From: Alphaproteobacteria bacterium | GTDB lineage: Bacteria; Pseudomonadota; Alphaproteobacteria; Micropepsales; Micropepsaceae | Assembly: GCA_020852655.1 (NCBI GenBank) | Contig: JADZAI010000076.1 | Coordinates: forward strand, 52,663-116,662 | Length of the DNA stretch: 64,000 nucleotides | Direction: 5' to 3' | Shown here: positions 25,825 through 33,314 of the stretch, piece by piece | How positions within the stretch are numbered: the first letter of the stretch is position 1 | Layout of the letters: the number at the start of each line of letters is the position of its first letter | The notes under the pieces: model-generated | Told to the model about the DNA's origin: nothing | The model's database searches: none | Seen by the model: only the letters and a program-made list of their open reading frames with translations | Program-made: the position numbers and the translations under genes

Positions 25825-26109
25825 CAGCAGCGCCGCCGCCTCCGCCCCCGATGCGCCCGGCTGCGCCGCCGTCAGCGTCGCCCAGAAAATCACCGCAAGC
25901 TGCGCCGGAATATAGACCCACGGCAGCGCGCGGAAGAAAAGCGCCGTCTCGGCCGCCGCAACCGGCGGCAGCGACGGCTTCCACCGCTCGCTGACCAGCA
26001 ACACCGACAACAACGCCGCCACCGACAGCAGCGGCGCCGCCGGGCTCACCGCATGCAGCAGCGGTATCGCCGCCAGCAACAGGAACGGTCCGCAGAACGC
26101 GAACGCCAT
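25111..26109 (-). CDS. AlkB-like membrane di-iron fatty acid/alkane hydroxylase
   Basis: A 332-residue integral membrane non-haem di-iron monooxygenase with about six helices. The His boxes are HEMVHS (HExxH-type), HIYGHH, and GRHSDHHRRP; NYIAHYGLMR corresponds to the AlkB NYxEHYGL motif but with Ala where Glu is usual. Such enzymes hydroxylate terminal carbons of alkanes or related chains using rubredoxin electrons; no rubredoxin gene is adjacent. It follows a VOC gene by 7 bp and a crotonase gene upstream, suggesting one lipid or hydrocarbon operon. Confidence 0.87.
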   Translation of the reverse strand: MAFAFCGPFLLLAAIPLLHAVSPAAPLLSVAALLSVLLVSERWKPSLPPVAAAETALFFRALPWVYIPAQLAVIFWATLTAAQPGASGAEAAALLLSVGVTAGVFGMLTAHEMVHSHHAGEIALGVLMLTGMTYRHFRVAHIYGHHRWAGTARDAGTARLGESAYAFIGRTVAMQAIEAWRFESRRVARRGLRWWRHRGVQDVAVYAVLYGAIGAVAGWRGVLFFLGQSAVAVIVLELFNYIAHYGLMRGEAGGRREPFTDRHSWNTSNGFANRWIFNMGRHSDHHRRPAVPFEQLRPLAEGRELPAGYAGSILLAFVPPLWRRVMDKRIAP

Positions 26110-26116
26110 CAGGGTC

Positions 26117-26464
26117 TCAGCGCGGCTTCGGAGGTTCGGCCAGGGTTACCAGATTACCGTCCGGATCTTCGACCTCGGCGATCGCACCGAAATCGCCGCG
26201 GAATGTCTCGCCGGCGGCCACGCCGTTCCGCGCCAGCTCGGCCTTCGCCTTGTCGACGTCGGGCGTCACCAGCGTCATCCTGCCGCGCCCGGCCTTCGCC
26301 GGATCGAGGAACAATTGAAGTCCCGCGCCGGCCACGCCGACCCATTGGGCGAGCGTCGGCATCGGGCGATGATCCGCATCGCGTCCGACGATCTTGGCAT
26401 ACCAGGCGAGGCTGCGGTCCAGGTCGGTCACATAGACCGCTGCGAAGAGTCCCATGATGTCCAT
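26117..26464 (-). CDS. VOC (glyoxalase/bleomycin resistance) family protein
   Basis: A 115-residue single vicinal-oxygen-chelate module (MGLFAAVYVTDLDRSLAWYAKIVGRD start, IAEVEDPDGNLVTLAEPP end). The metal-binding Glu near the C-terminus is in AEVEDPDGN; the N-terminal ligand position holds Ala-Ala-Val rather than His, so metal binding may be weak. Lies 7 bp before the AlkB-like gene and 30 bp after the crotonase gene. Role unknown. Confidence 0.82.
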   Translation of the reverse strand: MDIMGLFAAVYVTDLDRSLAWYAKIVGRDADHRPMPTLAQWVGVAGAGLQLFLDPAKAGRGRMTLVTPDVDKAKAELARNGVAAGETFRGDFGAIAEVEDPDGNLVTLAEPPKPR

Positions 26465-26494
26465 GCTGCTCTCCTGTCTATGACGGCGTCGATG

Positions 26495-27328
26495 TTATCC
26501 CCGCTTCACCGCCGCCGGAAACCCCGTCGGGTCCACCAGCGTGCCGTACACGATCATGTTATGGCTATGCCCCAACTGGTGCAGCGCGAAGGCCGCGTTC
26601 ATCGCCCCGACGCGCCCCTGCGCATCCTGCGCGGCGTTCACCGACTCCTTGGCGAGCTTCAGCGCGAAACGCGGCTTCTTCGCGATCCGCTCGGCCAGCG
26701 CCAGCGTGAAGGACGACAGCTCCGCATTCGGCACGACATGGTTCACCATGCCGATCTTCAGCGCCTGTTGCGCATCGATCCAGTCCGACGTGAACAGCAT
26801 CTCCTTGGCCTTGCGCGCGCTCATCTCCCAGGGATGCGCGAAGAACTCGACGCCGTTCACGCCCATGCCGACCGTATTGTCCATGAAGGCCGCATCCTCG
26901 GCCGCGACGATGATGTCGCAGGGCCAGATCAGCATCAGCCCGCCGGCGATCACCTTGCCCTGCACCTCCGCGATGGTCGGCTTCGGCACGTTCCGCCAGC
27001 GTTCCGAGAACCCGATATAGATCTCCTTCTCGCGCGCCATCTGCGCTTCCGAGCCCGCACAGCCGAAGCCGCACCAGGTGCCCACCGTCCTGTGCGACTT
27101 CAGCGCCGCGACGCCGTCGCTCTCGCGCAGGTCGTGCCCCGACGAGAAATGCGGCCCCGCCGCCGCCAGGATGATGACCTTGATCTCGTCATCCTGCGCC
27201 GCCCGGTCGAACGCCTCGTTCAGCGCGTAGAGGAAATGCGTATCCTGCGCATTGCGCGAACTCGGCCGGTTCAGCACCAGCCGCGCCACATGCGGCGCCG
27301 GCGTTTCGTAGAGCACATGATCGGACAT
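26495..27328 (-). CDS. Enoyl-CoA hydratase/isomerase family protein
   Basis: A 277-residue crotonase. Start ATG 27328 (MSDHVLYETPA) has GAAGGG about 8 nt upstream; ATG 27334 is too close to that site. The oxyanion segments are GPHFSSGHDLRE and GKVIAGGLMLIWPCDIIVA, with MDNTVGMGVNGVEFF in the usual active-site position. Length suits the larger enoyl-CoA hydratase-like group. Heads a run of same-strand genes with VOC and AlkB-like products, consistent with degradation of long-chain or xenobiotic acyl groups. Confidence 0.87.
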   Translation of the reverse strand: MSDHVLYETPAPHVARLVLNRPSSRNAQDTHFLYALNEAFDRAAQDDEIKVIILAAAGPHFSSGHDLRESDGVAALKSHRTVGTWCGFGCAGSEAQMAREKEIYIGFSERWRNVPKPTIAEVQGKVIAGGLMLIWPCDIIVAAEDAAFMDNTVGMGVNGVEFFAHPWEMSARKAKEMLFTSDWIDAQQALKIGMVNHVVPNAELSSFTLALAERIAKKPRFALKLAKESVNAAQDAQGRVGAMNAAFALHQLGHSHNMIVYGTLVDPTGFPAAVKRG

Positions 27329-27377
27329 CGGCATTTCCCTTCGCTGTTGTTCTCAAACCCCTGCCCCCACCCTGTCA

Positions 27378-27482
27378 TGGTCCGCGCAGGCGGACCATCC
27401 ACGCCTTGGCGGCGGCACCGTCTTTTGGCATTTGTGCCTCGCAAGGAAGGCGTGGATGGTCCGCCTTCGCCTTCGCGGACCA
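27378..27482. repeat. 105 bp long imperfect palindrome
   Basis: TGGTCCGCG at 27378 pairs with CGCGGACCA at 27474. Inside, GGCGGACCATCCACGCCTT (27389-27407) pairs perfectly with AAGGCGTGGATGGTCCGCC (27447-27465). A 39 nt centre remains. It lies between divergent crotonase and GST genes and differs from the repeat families near 13 and 23 kb. Confidence 0.8.
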
Positions 27483-27502
27483 CGACAATTTCGGGGAACA
27501 GG

Positions 27503-28111
27503 ATGAAGCTCTATCACTGCAAGGGTGCGCGCTCGCTGCGCGCCGTCTGGATGCTGGAGGAAATGGGCCTCGCCTACGACCTCGTCGTCCTGCCGTTCCC
27601 GCCGCGCGTCTTCCAGAAGGACTATCTCGGCATCAATCCGCTCGGCACGATCCCGTGGCTCGAAGACGGCGACGTCCGGATGAGCGAGTCCTCCGGCATC
27701 TGCCACTATCTCGGCGAGACCTACGGCCCGACGCCGCTGGTGCTGAAACCCGGCGAGGGCGACTACGGCGCCTACATCAACTGGATGTTCTTCAGCGACG
27801 CGACCGCGACCTTCCCGCAGACCCTGGTGCTCCGCTACACGCAGCTCGAACCCGAAGAGCGCCGCGTGCCCCAGGTCGTCGAGGACTACACCAAATGGTT
27901 CCTCGGCCGCATGCGCTTCGTCGATGCCGCCCTCGCCGGGCGCGACTATCTCGTCGCCGGCCGCTTCACCGCGGCCGACATCGCCGTGGGCTACGCCGTC
28001 TATCTCGCCAAGCGCCTCAAAATCGACGCCGACCTCTCGCCCCGCATCCAGGACTGGTACGCCCGCCTCACCGCCCGCGAAGCCTTCAAGCGCGCCGATG
28101 CTCGCAAATAG
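27503..28111 (+). CDS. Glutathione S-transferase family protein
   Basis: A 202-residue GST with the standard two domains. MKLYHCKGARSLRAVWMLEEM is the N-terminal strand-helix, NPLGTIPWLEDGD the cis-Pro loop, and SESSGICHYLGETYG the glutathione helix. GRFTAADIAVGYAVYLA is the N-capping box of the C domain. ATG 27503 has AGGA just upstream; the 598-residue track ORF is an artefact. Ser/Tyr near residue 11 could be the catalytic residue of beta/theta-type GSTs. Confidence 0.9.
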   Translation: MKLYHCKGARSLRAVWMLEEMGLAYDLVVLPFPPRVFQKDYLGINPLGTIPWLEDGDVRMSESSGICHYLGETYGPTPLVLKPGEGDYGAYINWMFFSDATATFPQTLVLRYTQLEPEERRVPQVVEDYTKWFLGRMRFVDAALAGRDYLVAGRFTAADIAVGYAVYLAKRLKIDADLSPRIQDWYARLTAREAFKRADARK

Positions 28112-28112
28112 C

Positions 28113-28607
28113 TCAGCCGACGATAGCGTCGATCTCCCTTAGGCTTGCGACCAGCGTCATCGGCTCGTGCGGCGTCGGCCGGAAGCCGAGCTTCGCGTAG
28201 AACGCCGCCGCTTCGGCGCTGATCGCATGAACGACGAGACCGCGTATGCCGACGTCCTGCGCGGCGCGGTGGATACGGAGCGCAGCATCCTTCAGAAGCC
28301 CGCGGCCGATGCCTTTTCCCTGCCAAGCGCGATCGATAGCGACGCGCGCCCAGATGGCGACCGGAATGGGATCCGGCATGTTGCGGCGAAAGGCGCCCGA
28401 TACTTCCGCAGCCGCGATCGAGCCCGACGCAAGTGCGTGGTAGGCTATGACGCGCCCTTGATCCGCGACAACGAATGTGCGGGTGGCGCCTGCAATATGG
28501 TTGGCGAGCGCGCGGCGCTTGAGCCAGTCGTCCAGCGAAGGCTCGCCGCAGGAGAATGCCGCCAGATCGTGGTGCACCGCCAGCGGCTCCGGAGGCGCCA
28601 GCCGCAT
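28113..28607 (-). CDS. GNAT toxin of a TacT/AtaT-like toxin-antitoxin pair
   Basis: A 164-residue GNAT protein. HHDLAAFSCGEPSLDDWLKRRA is the N-terminal signature of TacT/AtaT-type toxins, which acetylate aminoacyl-tRNA. The acetyl-CoA loop reads AWQGKGIGRGLLKDA, and FYAKLGFRP closes the fold. It lies 3 bp after a DUF1778 antitoxin gene, the standard order of these modules. Whether this copy is active cannot be judged from sequence. Confidence 0.9.
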   Translation of the reverse strand: MRLAPPEPLAVHHDLAAFSCGEPSLDDWLKRRALANHIAGATRTFVVADQGRVIAYHALASGSIAAAEVSGAFRRNMPDPIPVAIWARVAIDRAWQGKGIGRGLLKDAALRIHRAAQDVGIRGLVVHAISAEAAAFYAKLGFRPTPHEPMTLVASLREIDAIVG

Positions 28608-28610
28608 GGC

Positions 28611-28889
28611 TCAATCCCAGGGCGCCCGTGCCGTCAGGCTCTTGACCAGGTTGGGATTGGGTTTCGGGGGCTCGTCCAGCAGCCTGACGAACTCCCTGAA
28701 CGCATCGGGAGCCATGGTGAAATAGGTGCGCTCCAGCAGCGTTTCCTCCGCCGCCTTGCGTGCAGCGTCGAGCACGAAATCGGTGCGCGTCTTGTTCGCG
28801 ATCTTGGCGGCGCGATCGAGCAGGCTGCGCTCCGCCGGCTTGATGCGGATCGTCAGGCTTTCGCTGCGCAGGGTTGTCGATTTGGGCAT
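28611..28889 (-). CDS. DUF1778 antitoxin
   Basis: A 92-residue antitoxin beginning MPKSTTLRSESLTIRIKPAER at ATG 28889; the track start 36 bp earlier lies in the operator. The N-terminal ribbon-helix-helix (residues about 8-50, with RTDFVLDAARKAAEE) binds DNA, and the C-terminal tail would wrap the toxin. Coupled to the GNAT toxin gene and preceded by a perfect inverted repeat. Confidence 0.9.
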   Translation of the reverse strand: MPKSTTLRSESLTIRIKPAERSLLDRAAKIANKTRTDFVLDAARKAAEETLLERTYFTMAPDAFREFVRLLDEPPKPNPNLVKSLTARAPWD

Positions 28890-28908
28890 TTGCAGGACCT
28901 CGCTGCAA

Positions 28909-28929
28909 TGTAATGCTGTTGTCATTACA
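28909..28929. promoter_or_regulatory. Inverted repeat TGTAATG-N7-CATTACA, probable antitoxin operator
   Basis: Perfect 7 bp arms with a 7 bp spacer lie 20 bp upstream of the antitoxin ATG. RHH antitoxins usually repress their own operon at such dyads. Confidence 0.65.
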
Positions 28930-28944
28930 CATCAACCGGGGCCA

Positions 28945-29634
28945 TCACCCCGGCGCGAGCGAGCCGGTCAGCGACTTCCGCTGCGAGATCTCGATCCAGT
29001 TGCCGTCGGGGTCGCGCACGAAGGAGAAGCGCGCAACGTCGCCCAGCGTGATCGCCTCGCGCCCCGGCCGTCCGCCGCGCGCCAGGATGGCGGCTGTCGC
29101 GCCGTCGCAGCTCGCGACCTGCGCGGTCAGATAGCGATAGCCCGCCCCCTCCAGCACGGCATCGGCCGGCGCCGCCGCATCCGCCGCGATCCGCAGCACC
29201 GAATCGCCCAGCAGGAACGCGTCCGCATCGCCGCCGGCCTGCGGCAGCTCCAGCGCTTCGCCATAGAAGCGCCGGTGCGCCGCGACATCGCGCACGCCCA
29301 GCACCATGCCGATCCTGGTCACCCCGCCATGGCCCGGCGGCACCAGCGTGACGCGATTGCCTTCGGGATCGCGCAGGGGCCGCGGCGCCGTCAGGCCCTC
29401 GCGCGCGATCAGCAATTCGCGATAGCCGCTCAGCGGGCGCTCCGGCATGCCGTCCCGCGCGTGATTGATCTTCAGCACCGAACCGAGCAGGTCGTGCCGG
29501 TGCTGGTGGAGGCCGTTGCCGATCGGCAGGACGTGATCGAGCTTCAGCCCGATCTCGCCCTGCCAGAAGGCCAGCGCCGCCTCCAGATCGTTGATCGCGA
29601 GCCCGACATCGAAGCGCGGCTTGACCAGCTCCAT
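28945..29634 (-). CDS. Two-module VOC family protein
   Basis: A 229-residue protein with two vicinal-oxygen-chelate modules (about 1-110 and 112-229). Start ATG 29634 overlaps the methyltransferase stop by one base (TAATG). FDVGLAINDLEAALAFWQGEIG opens module 1, and IGMVLGVRDVAAHRRFYGEAL opens module 2; DPEGNRVTLV and DPDGNWIEI close them with the metal-ligand Glu in the second. Resembles glyoxalase- or extradiol-like proteins of unknown substrate. Confidence 0.85.
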   Translation of the reverse strand: MELVKPRFDVGLAINDLEAALAFWQGEIGLKLDHVLPIGNGLHQHRHDLLGSVLKINHARDGMPERPLSGYRELLIAREGLTAPRPLRDPEGNRVTLVPPGHGGVTRIGMVLGVRDVAAHRRFYGEALELPQAGGDADAFLLGDSVLRIAADAAAPADAVLEGAGYRYLTAQVASCDGATAAILARGGRPGREAITLGDVARFSFVRDPDGNWIEISQRKSLTGSLAPG

Positions 29635-30380
29635 TACGCCGCCGGCTTCTTGAAGCGGTAGACGAACTGGTCCGTCTTGCCGCGGATCTTCTCGTCGAAC
29701 ACCATCAGCTCGTGGGTGTCCGCGGGATTGCTCAGCACGAAGCTCTCGCCCTCGAACTGGAAGCCCGCCGCCTCGACTTCCTTCTTCACGATGGCCGGGT
29801 CGATGCGGTGCAGCTTCTCCGGCGCCTCCAGCCCCGATCCCTCGGCCGCGACATGGTCGACGACGATGAAATACCCGCCCGGCTTCAGCATGTCGTAGAC
29901 GCGCTTGTTGAACGCCGCGACATCGGCGCCCTTCATGAAGCTGGTGTGCAGGTCGTGATAGTTCTGCGAGGTCCACACGATGTCGACATTGGCGATTTTC
30001 GTCGGCCCGTTCAGCGGCTCGATGACGGTCTCGACATTCTTGCGCTCCGCCGCAAGGGCCGTCGCGTGCGTGCCGATATCATGCTCCCCGGCGATCTCCT
30101 GCGGCACCCAGGCATAGACCTTGCCGCCCGGCCCGGCGATGTCTGAGAACAGCCTGGTGAAATAGCCGCCGCCCGGAATCCAGTCGACGACGACGCTCCC
30201 TTCCTGCACGCCCGAATAGGCGAGCAGTTCGGCGGGATGGCGCGCCGCATCGCGCTCCACGTCGTCCGCCGGGCGTGTCGTGTCGGCGATCGCCGCCTGG
30301 ATCTGCTCCGGCGTCGCTTCGGCGAGGGCCGGTGCGGTGAAGGCCAGCGCGGCCACGGCCGCCCACACTATCTTGCGCAT
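29634..30380 (-). CDS. Secreted class I SAM-dependent methyltransferase-like protein
   Basis: A 248-residue protein with a clear signal peptide (MRKIVWAAVAALAFTAPALA, cleavage after AEA) followed by a Rossmann-fold methyltransferase domain: VVVDWIPGGGYFTRLFSDIAG replaces the usual DxGxGxG loop, and MLKPGGYFIVVDHVA is motif III/post-III. Start ATG 30380 has GGAGAG upstream. This matches the COG4798-like group of exported methyltransferase-like proteins. SAM is not expected in the periplasm, so the true activity is uncertain. Confidence 0.85.
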   Translation of the reverse strand: MRKIVWAAVAALAFTAPALAEATPEQIQAAIADTTRPADDVERDAARHPAELLAYSGVQEGSVVVDWIPGGGYFTRLFSDIAGPGGKVYAWVPQEIAGEHDIGTHATALAAERKNVETVIEPLNGPTKIANVDIVWTSQNYHDLHTSFMKGADVAAFNKRVYDMLKPGGYFIVVDHVAAEGSGLEAPEKLHRIDPAIVKKEVEAAGFQFEGESFVLSNPADTHELMVFDEKIRGKTDQFVYRFKKPAA

Positions 30381-30411
30381 GCATCTCTCCTCTTGTCGGG
30401 CCAGGCTAGCC

Positions 30412-30441
30412 CGCCCGGCGCGCGGCGTCGCGCGCCGGGCG
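30412..30441. other. Perfect 13 bp GC hairpin
   Basis: CGCCCGGCGCGCG and CGCGCGCCGGGCG with a 4 nt loop lie between the LLM oxidoreductase stop and the methyltransferase start. No T-run follows on either strand, so it is not a typical intrinsic terminator, but it could attenuate or stabilise the transcript. Confidence 0.6.
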
Positions 30442-30457
30442 TTCACGTCTGCGTTCC

Positions 30458-31690
30458 TCAGCGCCCGGGGCCGGCGCGAAGCGCCGACGCCTTCACCACC
30501 GGAATCTCGTCGTCGGTGAGGGCCGGCATCCACTTTTTCCGCTTCATCGCCGCCTCGATATAGGGCGCCAGCTCCTTCGCCTTCTTCGCCTCGCGCTCGG
30601 CGACCTGCGCCTTGAACTCGGGCATGACGTCCTTCGCGAACAGCTCCAGCGCCTCGCAGATATGGGCGTGCTTGTTGAAGCCGGCCTGCTGGAGGAAAAT
30701 CACCTGGTCGACGCCGGACGCCTGGAAGCCCTTGATGTGGTGGCGGATGTCGTCCGGCGTGCCGATGCCGCTCGCGTTGCGCTCCAGCCCCTTCACCGCG
30801 GCGATGATCTCGTCGTCATTTTTCGCCCGCGCCTTCTGGAAGTCCGCGAAGAGGGTCGAGCGGCCGGGCAGCACGTCATGCGCGACCAGCGCATTCACCG
30901 CATAGGCGAAGAACTCGAAGCCCTCCTGGCCGCGCCGGATGGCTTCAGCGCGATCGGGATGCACCGAGAAATTCGAGACCATCGCGAGGTTGGCATTCAC
31001 CGCATGGCCCAGCGGCACGCATTCCTCGCTCTTGATGATCCCGTAATAGATCTCCGCCCAGTTCTTGGCCTCCTCCGGATTGACGAAGGCGAAGGCCAGC
31101 GCGCCGATGCCGTTCTGCGCCGCGACCTTGATCGTGTCGCGGTTGGTGCAGGCCATCCACATCGGCGGATGCGGCTTCTGCACCGGCTTCGGCAGCACGT
31201 TGCGGCAGGGAAACGAGAAGCTCTTCCCCTCGTAACCGGGGTAAGGCGTCATCGTCATCATGTTGGCGATCTGCTCGGCCGCCTCCAGCGCCATCGCGCG
31301 CTTTTCGCGGGCGGGAATCTTGAAGCCGCCGAGTTCGAGCCGCGTGGCGCCCTCGCCGATCCCGAAATCGAGGCGCCCCCGCGAGATGATGTCGAGGGTG
31401 CCGAGCCCTTCGGCCGTGCGTGCCGGATGGTTGTAGTTGGCGATCACCTGCCGGATGCCGTGGCCGACGCGGATATTCTTCGTCAGCGCCGCGCAGGCCG
31501 AGAGGAACACCTCCGGCGCCGAGGAGTGCGAATACTCCTCCAGGAAGTGATGCTCCACCTCCCACGCATAGTCGTAGCCGAGCTTGTCGGCGAGCACGAC
31601 CTGCTCCAGCGCCTCGTGGAACAGCTTCGCCTCGTCGCCCTCCTTCCAGGGCTTGGGCAACTGGTGCTCGTAGAAAATGCCGAAGCGCAT
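30458..31690 (-). CDS. LLM class flavin-dependent oxidoreductase
   Basis: A 410-residue luciferase-like monooxygenase (bacterial luciferase fold, FMNH2 or F420 as cofactor). MRFGIFYEHQLPKPWKEGDE opens the barrel; VEHHFLEEYSHSSAPEVFLSA and RLDFGIGEGATRLEL are characteristic. GGAGG precedes ATG 31690. The family oxidises varied organic compounds with reduced flavin; no flavin reductase lies nearby. It precedes the methyltransferase and VOC genes on the same strand. Confidence 0.9.
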   Translation of the reverse strand: MRFGIFYEHQLPKPWKEGDEAKLFHEALEQVVLADKLGYDYAWEVEHHFLEEYSHSSAPEVFLSACAALTKNIRVGHGIRQVIANYNHPARTAEGLGTLDIISRGRLDFGIGEGATRLELGGFKIPAREKRAMALEAAEQIANMMTMTPYPGYEGKSFSFPCRNVLPKPVQKPHPPMWMACTNRDTIKVAAQNGIGALAFAFVNPEEAKNWAEIYYGIIKSEECVPLGHAVNANLAMVSNFSVHPDRAEAIRRGQEGFEFFAYAVNALVAHDVLPGRSTLFADFQKARAKNDDEIIAAVKGLERNASGIGTPDDIRHHIKGFQASGVDQVIFLQQAGFNKHAHICEALELFAKDVMPEFKAQVAEREAKKAKELAPYIEAAMKRKKWMPALTDDEIPVVKASALRAGPGR

Positions 31691-31767
31691 GATGATCCTC
31701 CGATGCTCTTATGGGCCAATGCCGGTTGACCGCATGATTGCGGCCCCGGGGCAGCCCGGCAAGAGGC

Positions 31768-33201
31768 TCAGGAGGCGGCGAGGCGCAGCCCGATCACCCG
31801 GCGCAACTGGTTGCGCCACAGCAACGTCGCGGCGAGCCCGTAGACCGCCGCACCAAAGACGATCGTCAGCGCCAGCTCCGTGGCGGTTGCCGCCGGCGGC
31901 AAGACCAGCATTGCAGCCGCCATGACGGCGGTCGCACCCGCCACCCGGGCCAGGTCCGAGGCCCGGAGATAATACCCGGTCAGCCGCGCCGCATAGGCAT
32001 AGGAGAACAGCGCCCCGCCCAGCGCCGCTACGGCACATCCGGCCACCGCAGCCTCGAGCCCGCCGGTCAGCATGCCGATCGTGCACAGGATCACCGTCGT
32101 CGGCATCTCGACCATCGTCGTCACGATCGTCGCATGCGTCCGCCGGAACACCAGCAGCGACTGTTCCGACGCATGCTCGCGAAATGCCCTCAGCGCGCCC
32201 GCGCACATCGCGAGCGGCAGCAGCTTGCCCGTCGTCGCCGCGAATTCCGGCGCGACCAGAAGCTCTGCCAGCGGCCGCGCGAGCAGCATCACGCCCACCG
32301 TCGCCGGCAGCAGCAGCGCCAGCAGCAGCGCGCCATTGTCCGCAAGCTGCGCCCGCGCCTCCTCCGCCCCGCCGCGATCCAGTTTGGCGATCGCCGCGGC
32401 GAAGGTCGCACCGGTCACCAGCAGCGCGACGAAGGCCGCCAGCCGAAGCCCCAGCCACCACGCGACGGTCATCAGGCCGACGCCGGCGACGCCCAGGCCG
32501 GCCTCGACGATCAGGCGGATGCCATGGATCGACGGCCATTCCAGCAGGTTGGAAAGCAGCAGCGGCGCGCCGTACACCCAGGCCGACCGCAGCATCGCCC
32601 GGTCCGCATGCGGGCGGAGCGGGCGGAAGCTCATGAACGGCAGGCCGGCGATCAGCCCCAGTCCCTGCGCGATCGCCAGGGCGTAGAGCAGCGCTTCCGG
32701 CGTCGCCGACACATTCGCCAGCGCGAATACGCCAAGCGCCAGGCCCCCCGCCGGCCCGACCACCTGGAGAATCGTGAAGGCGATGTCCGACGTCTCCGCC
32801 CGCGCCCGCGCTGCGAAATGTGTCCCGAGATTGCGCGTTACGGTAAACGCCGCGGTCGCCACGACCAGCGACAGCGAGGGCCAGGCGTCCAGGATGAGCG
32901 CGATCGCGGCGCAGGCGATCAGCGCCTGGAGCAGGCCCGAGACCAGTTGCACCGCGCTCTCCGCCGCATTCAGCCGGCGGATGTCGCCCTCCGCCAGATG
33001 CGCCGCCGCGTGCCGCTGCACATAGGTCGACCAGCCCGCGACCACGCCGAAATACGCCAGTTCCTGCGCCGCCCACGCGAGCGCGTAAACGCCCATCGCC
33101 GCCGGCCCCAGCCAGTGCGTGAACGCCACCGCGCCGGCCATCTGGGCCAGCGGCCCGGCGACCTGTCCCGGGATGGTTCGAAGTGTATGGAGGAGAAGCA
33201 T
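31768..33201 (-). CDS. Polysaccharide flippase-like (Wzx/MATE-fold) membrane protein
   Basis: A 477-residue inner-membrane protein with 12-14 predicted helices. The opening VAGPLAQMAGAVAFTHWLGPAAMGVYALAW resembles O-antigen and exopolysaccharide flippases, which move lipid-linked glycans to the periplasm. It lacks nearby glycosyltransferases. It diverges from a CelD-like acyltransferase gene, also linked to cellulose or exopolysaccharide loci, so the two probably belong together. Confidence 0.85.
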   Translation of the reverse strand: MLLLHTLRTIPGQVAGPLAQMAGAVAFTHWLGPAAMGVYALAWAAQELAYFGVVAGWSTYVQRHAAAHLAEGDIRRLNAAESAVQLVSGLLQALIACAAIALILDAWPSLSLVVATAAFTVTRNLGTHFAARARAETSDIAFTILQVVGPAGGLALGVFALANVSATPEALLYALAIAQGLGLIAGLPFMSFRPLRPHADRAMLRSAWVYGAPLLLSNLLEWPSIHGIRLIVEAGLGVAGVGLMTVAWWLGLRLAAFVALLVTGATFAAAIAKLDRGGAEEARAQLADNGALLLALLLPATVGVMLLARPLAELLVAPEFAATTGKLLPLAMCAGALRAFREHASEQSLLVFRRTHATIVTTMVEMPTTVILCTIGMLTGGLEAAVAGCAVAALGGALFSYAYAARLTGYYLRASDLARVAGATAVMAAAMLVLPPAATATELALTIVFGAAVYGLAATLLWRNQLRRVIGLRLAAS

Positions 33202-33314
33202 CTGGAGCCGTGTCGCCGCACCAAAAGGCGGGGCAAATCCTCATATGGCACGAGTGTTGAACATCCCTTGCACGTATCCGTCCACAACGTGCGGACGAGG
33301 GGGCTGGTCGCAGA

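Noticed and set aside
26315-28111. 598-residue forward ORF
   Set aside because: Only the last 202 residues (the GST from 27503) are real; the rest is antisense to VOC and crotonase genes and crosses the 105 bp palindrome.
30412-30441. GC hairpin considered as an intrinsic terminator
   Set aside because: A 13 bp stem but no T-run on either strand; listed as a hairpin only.
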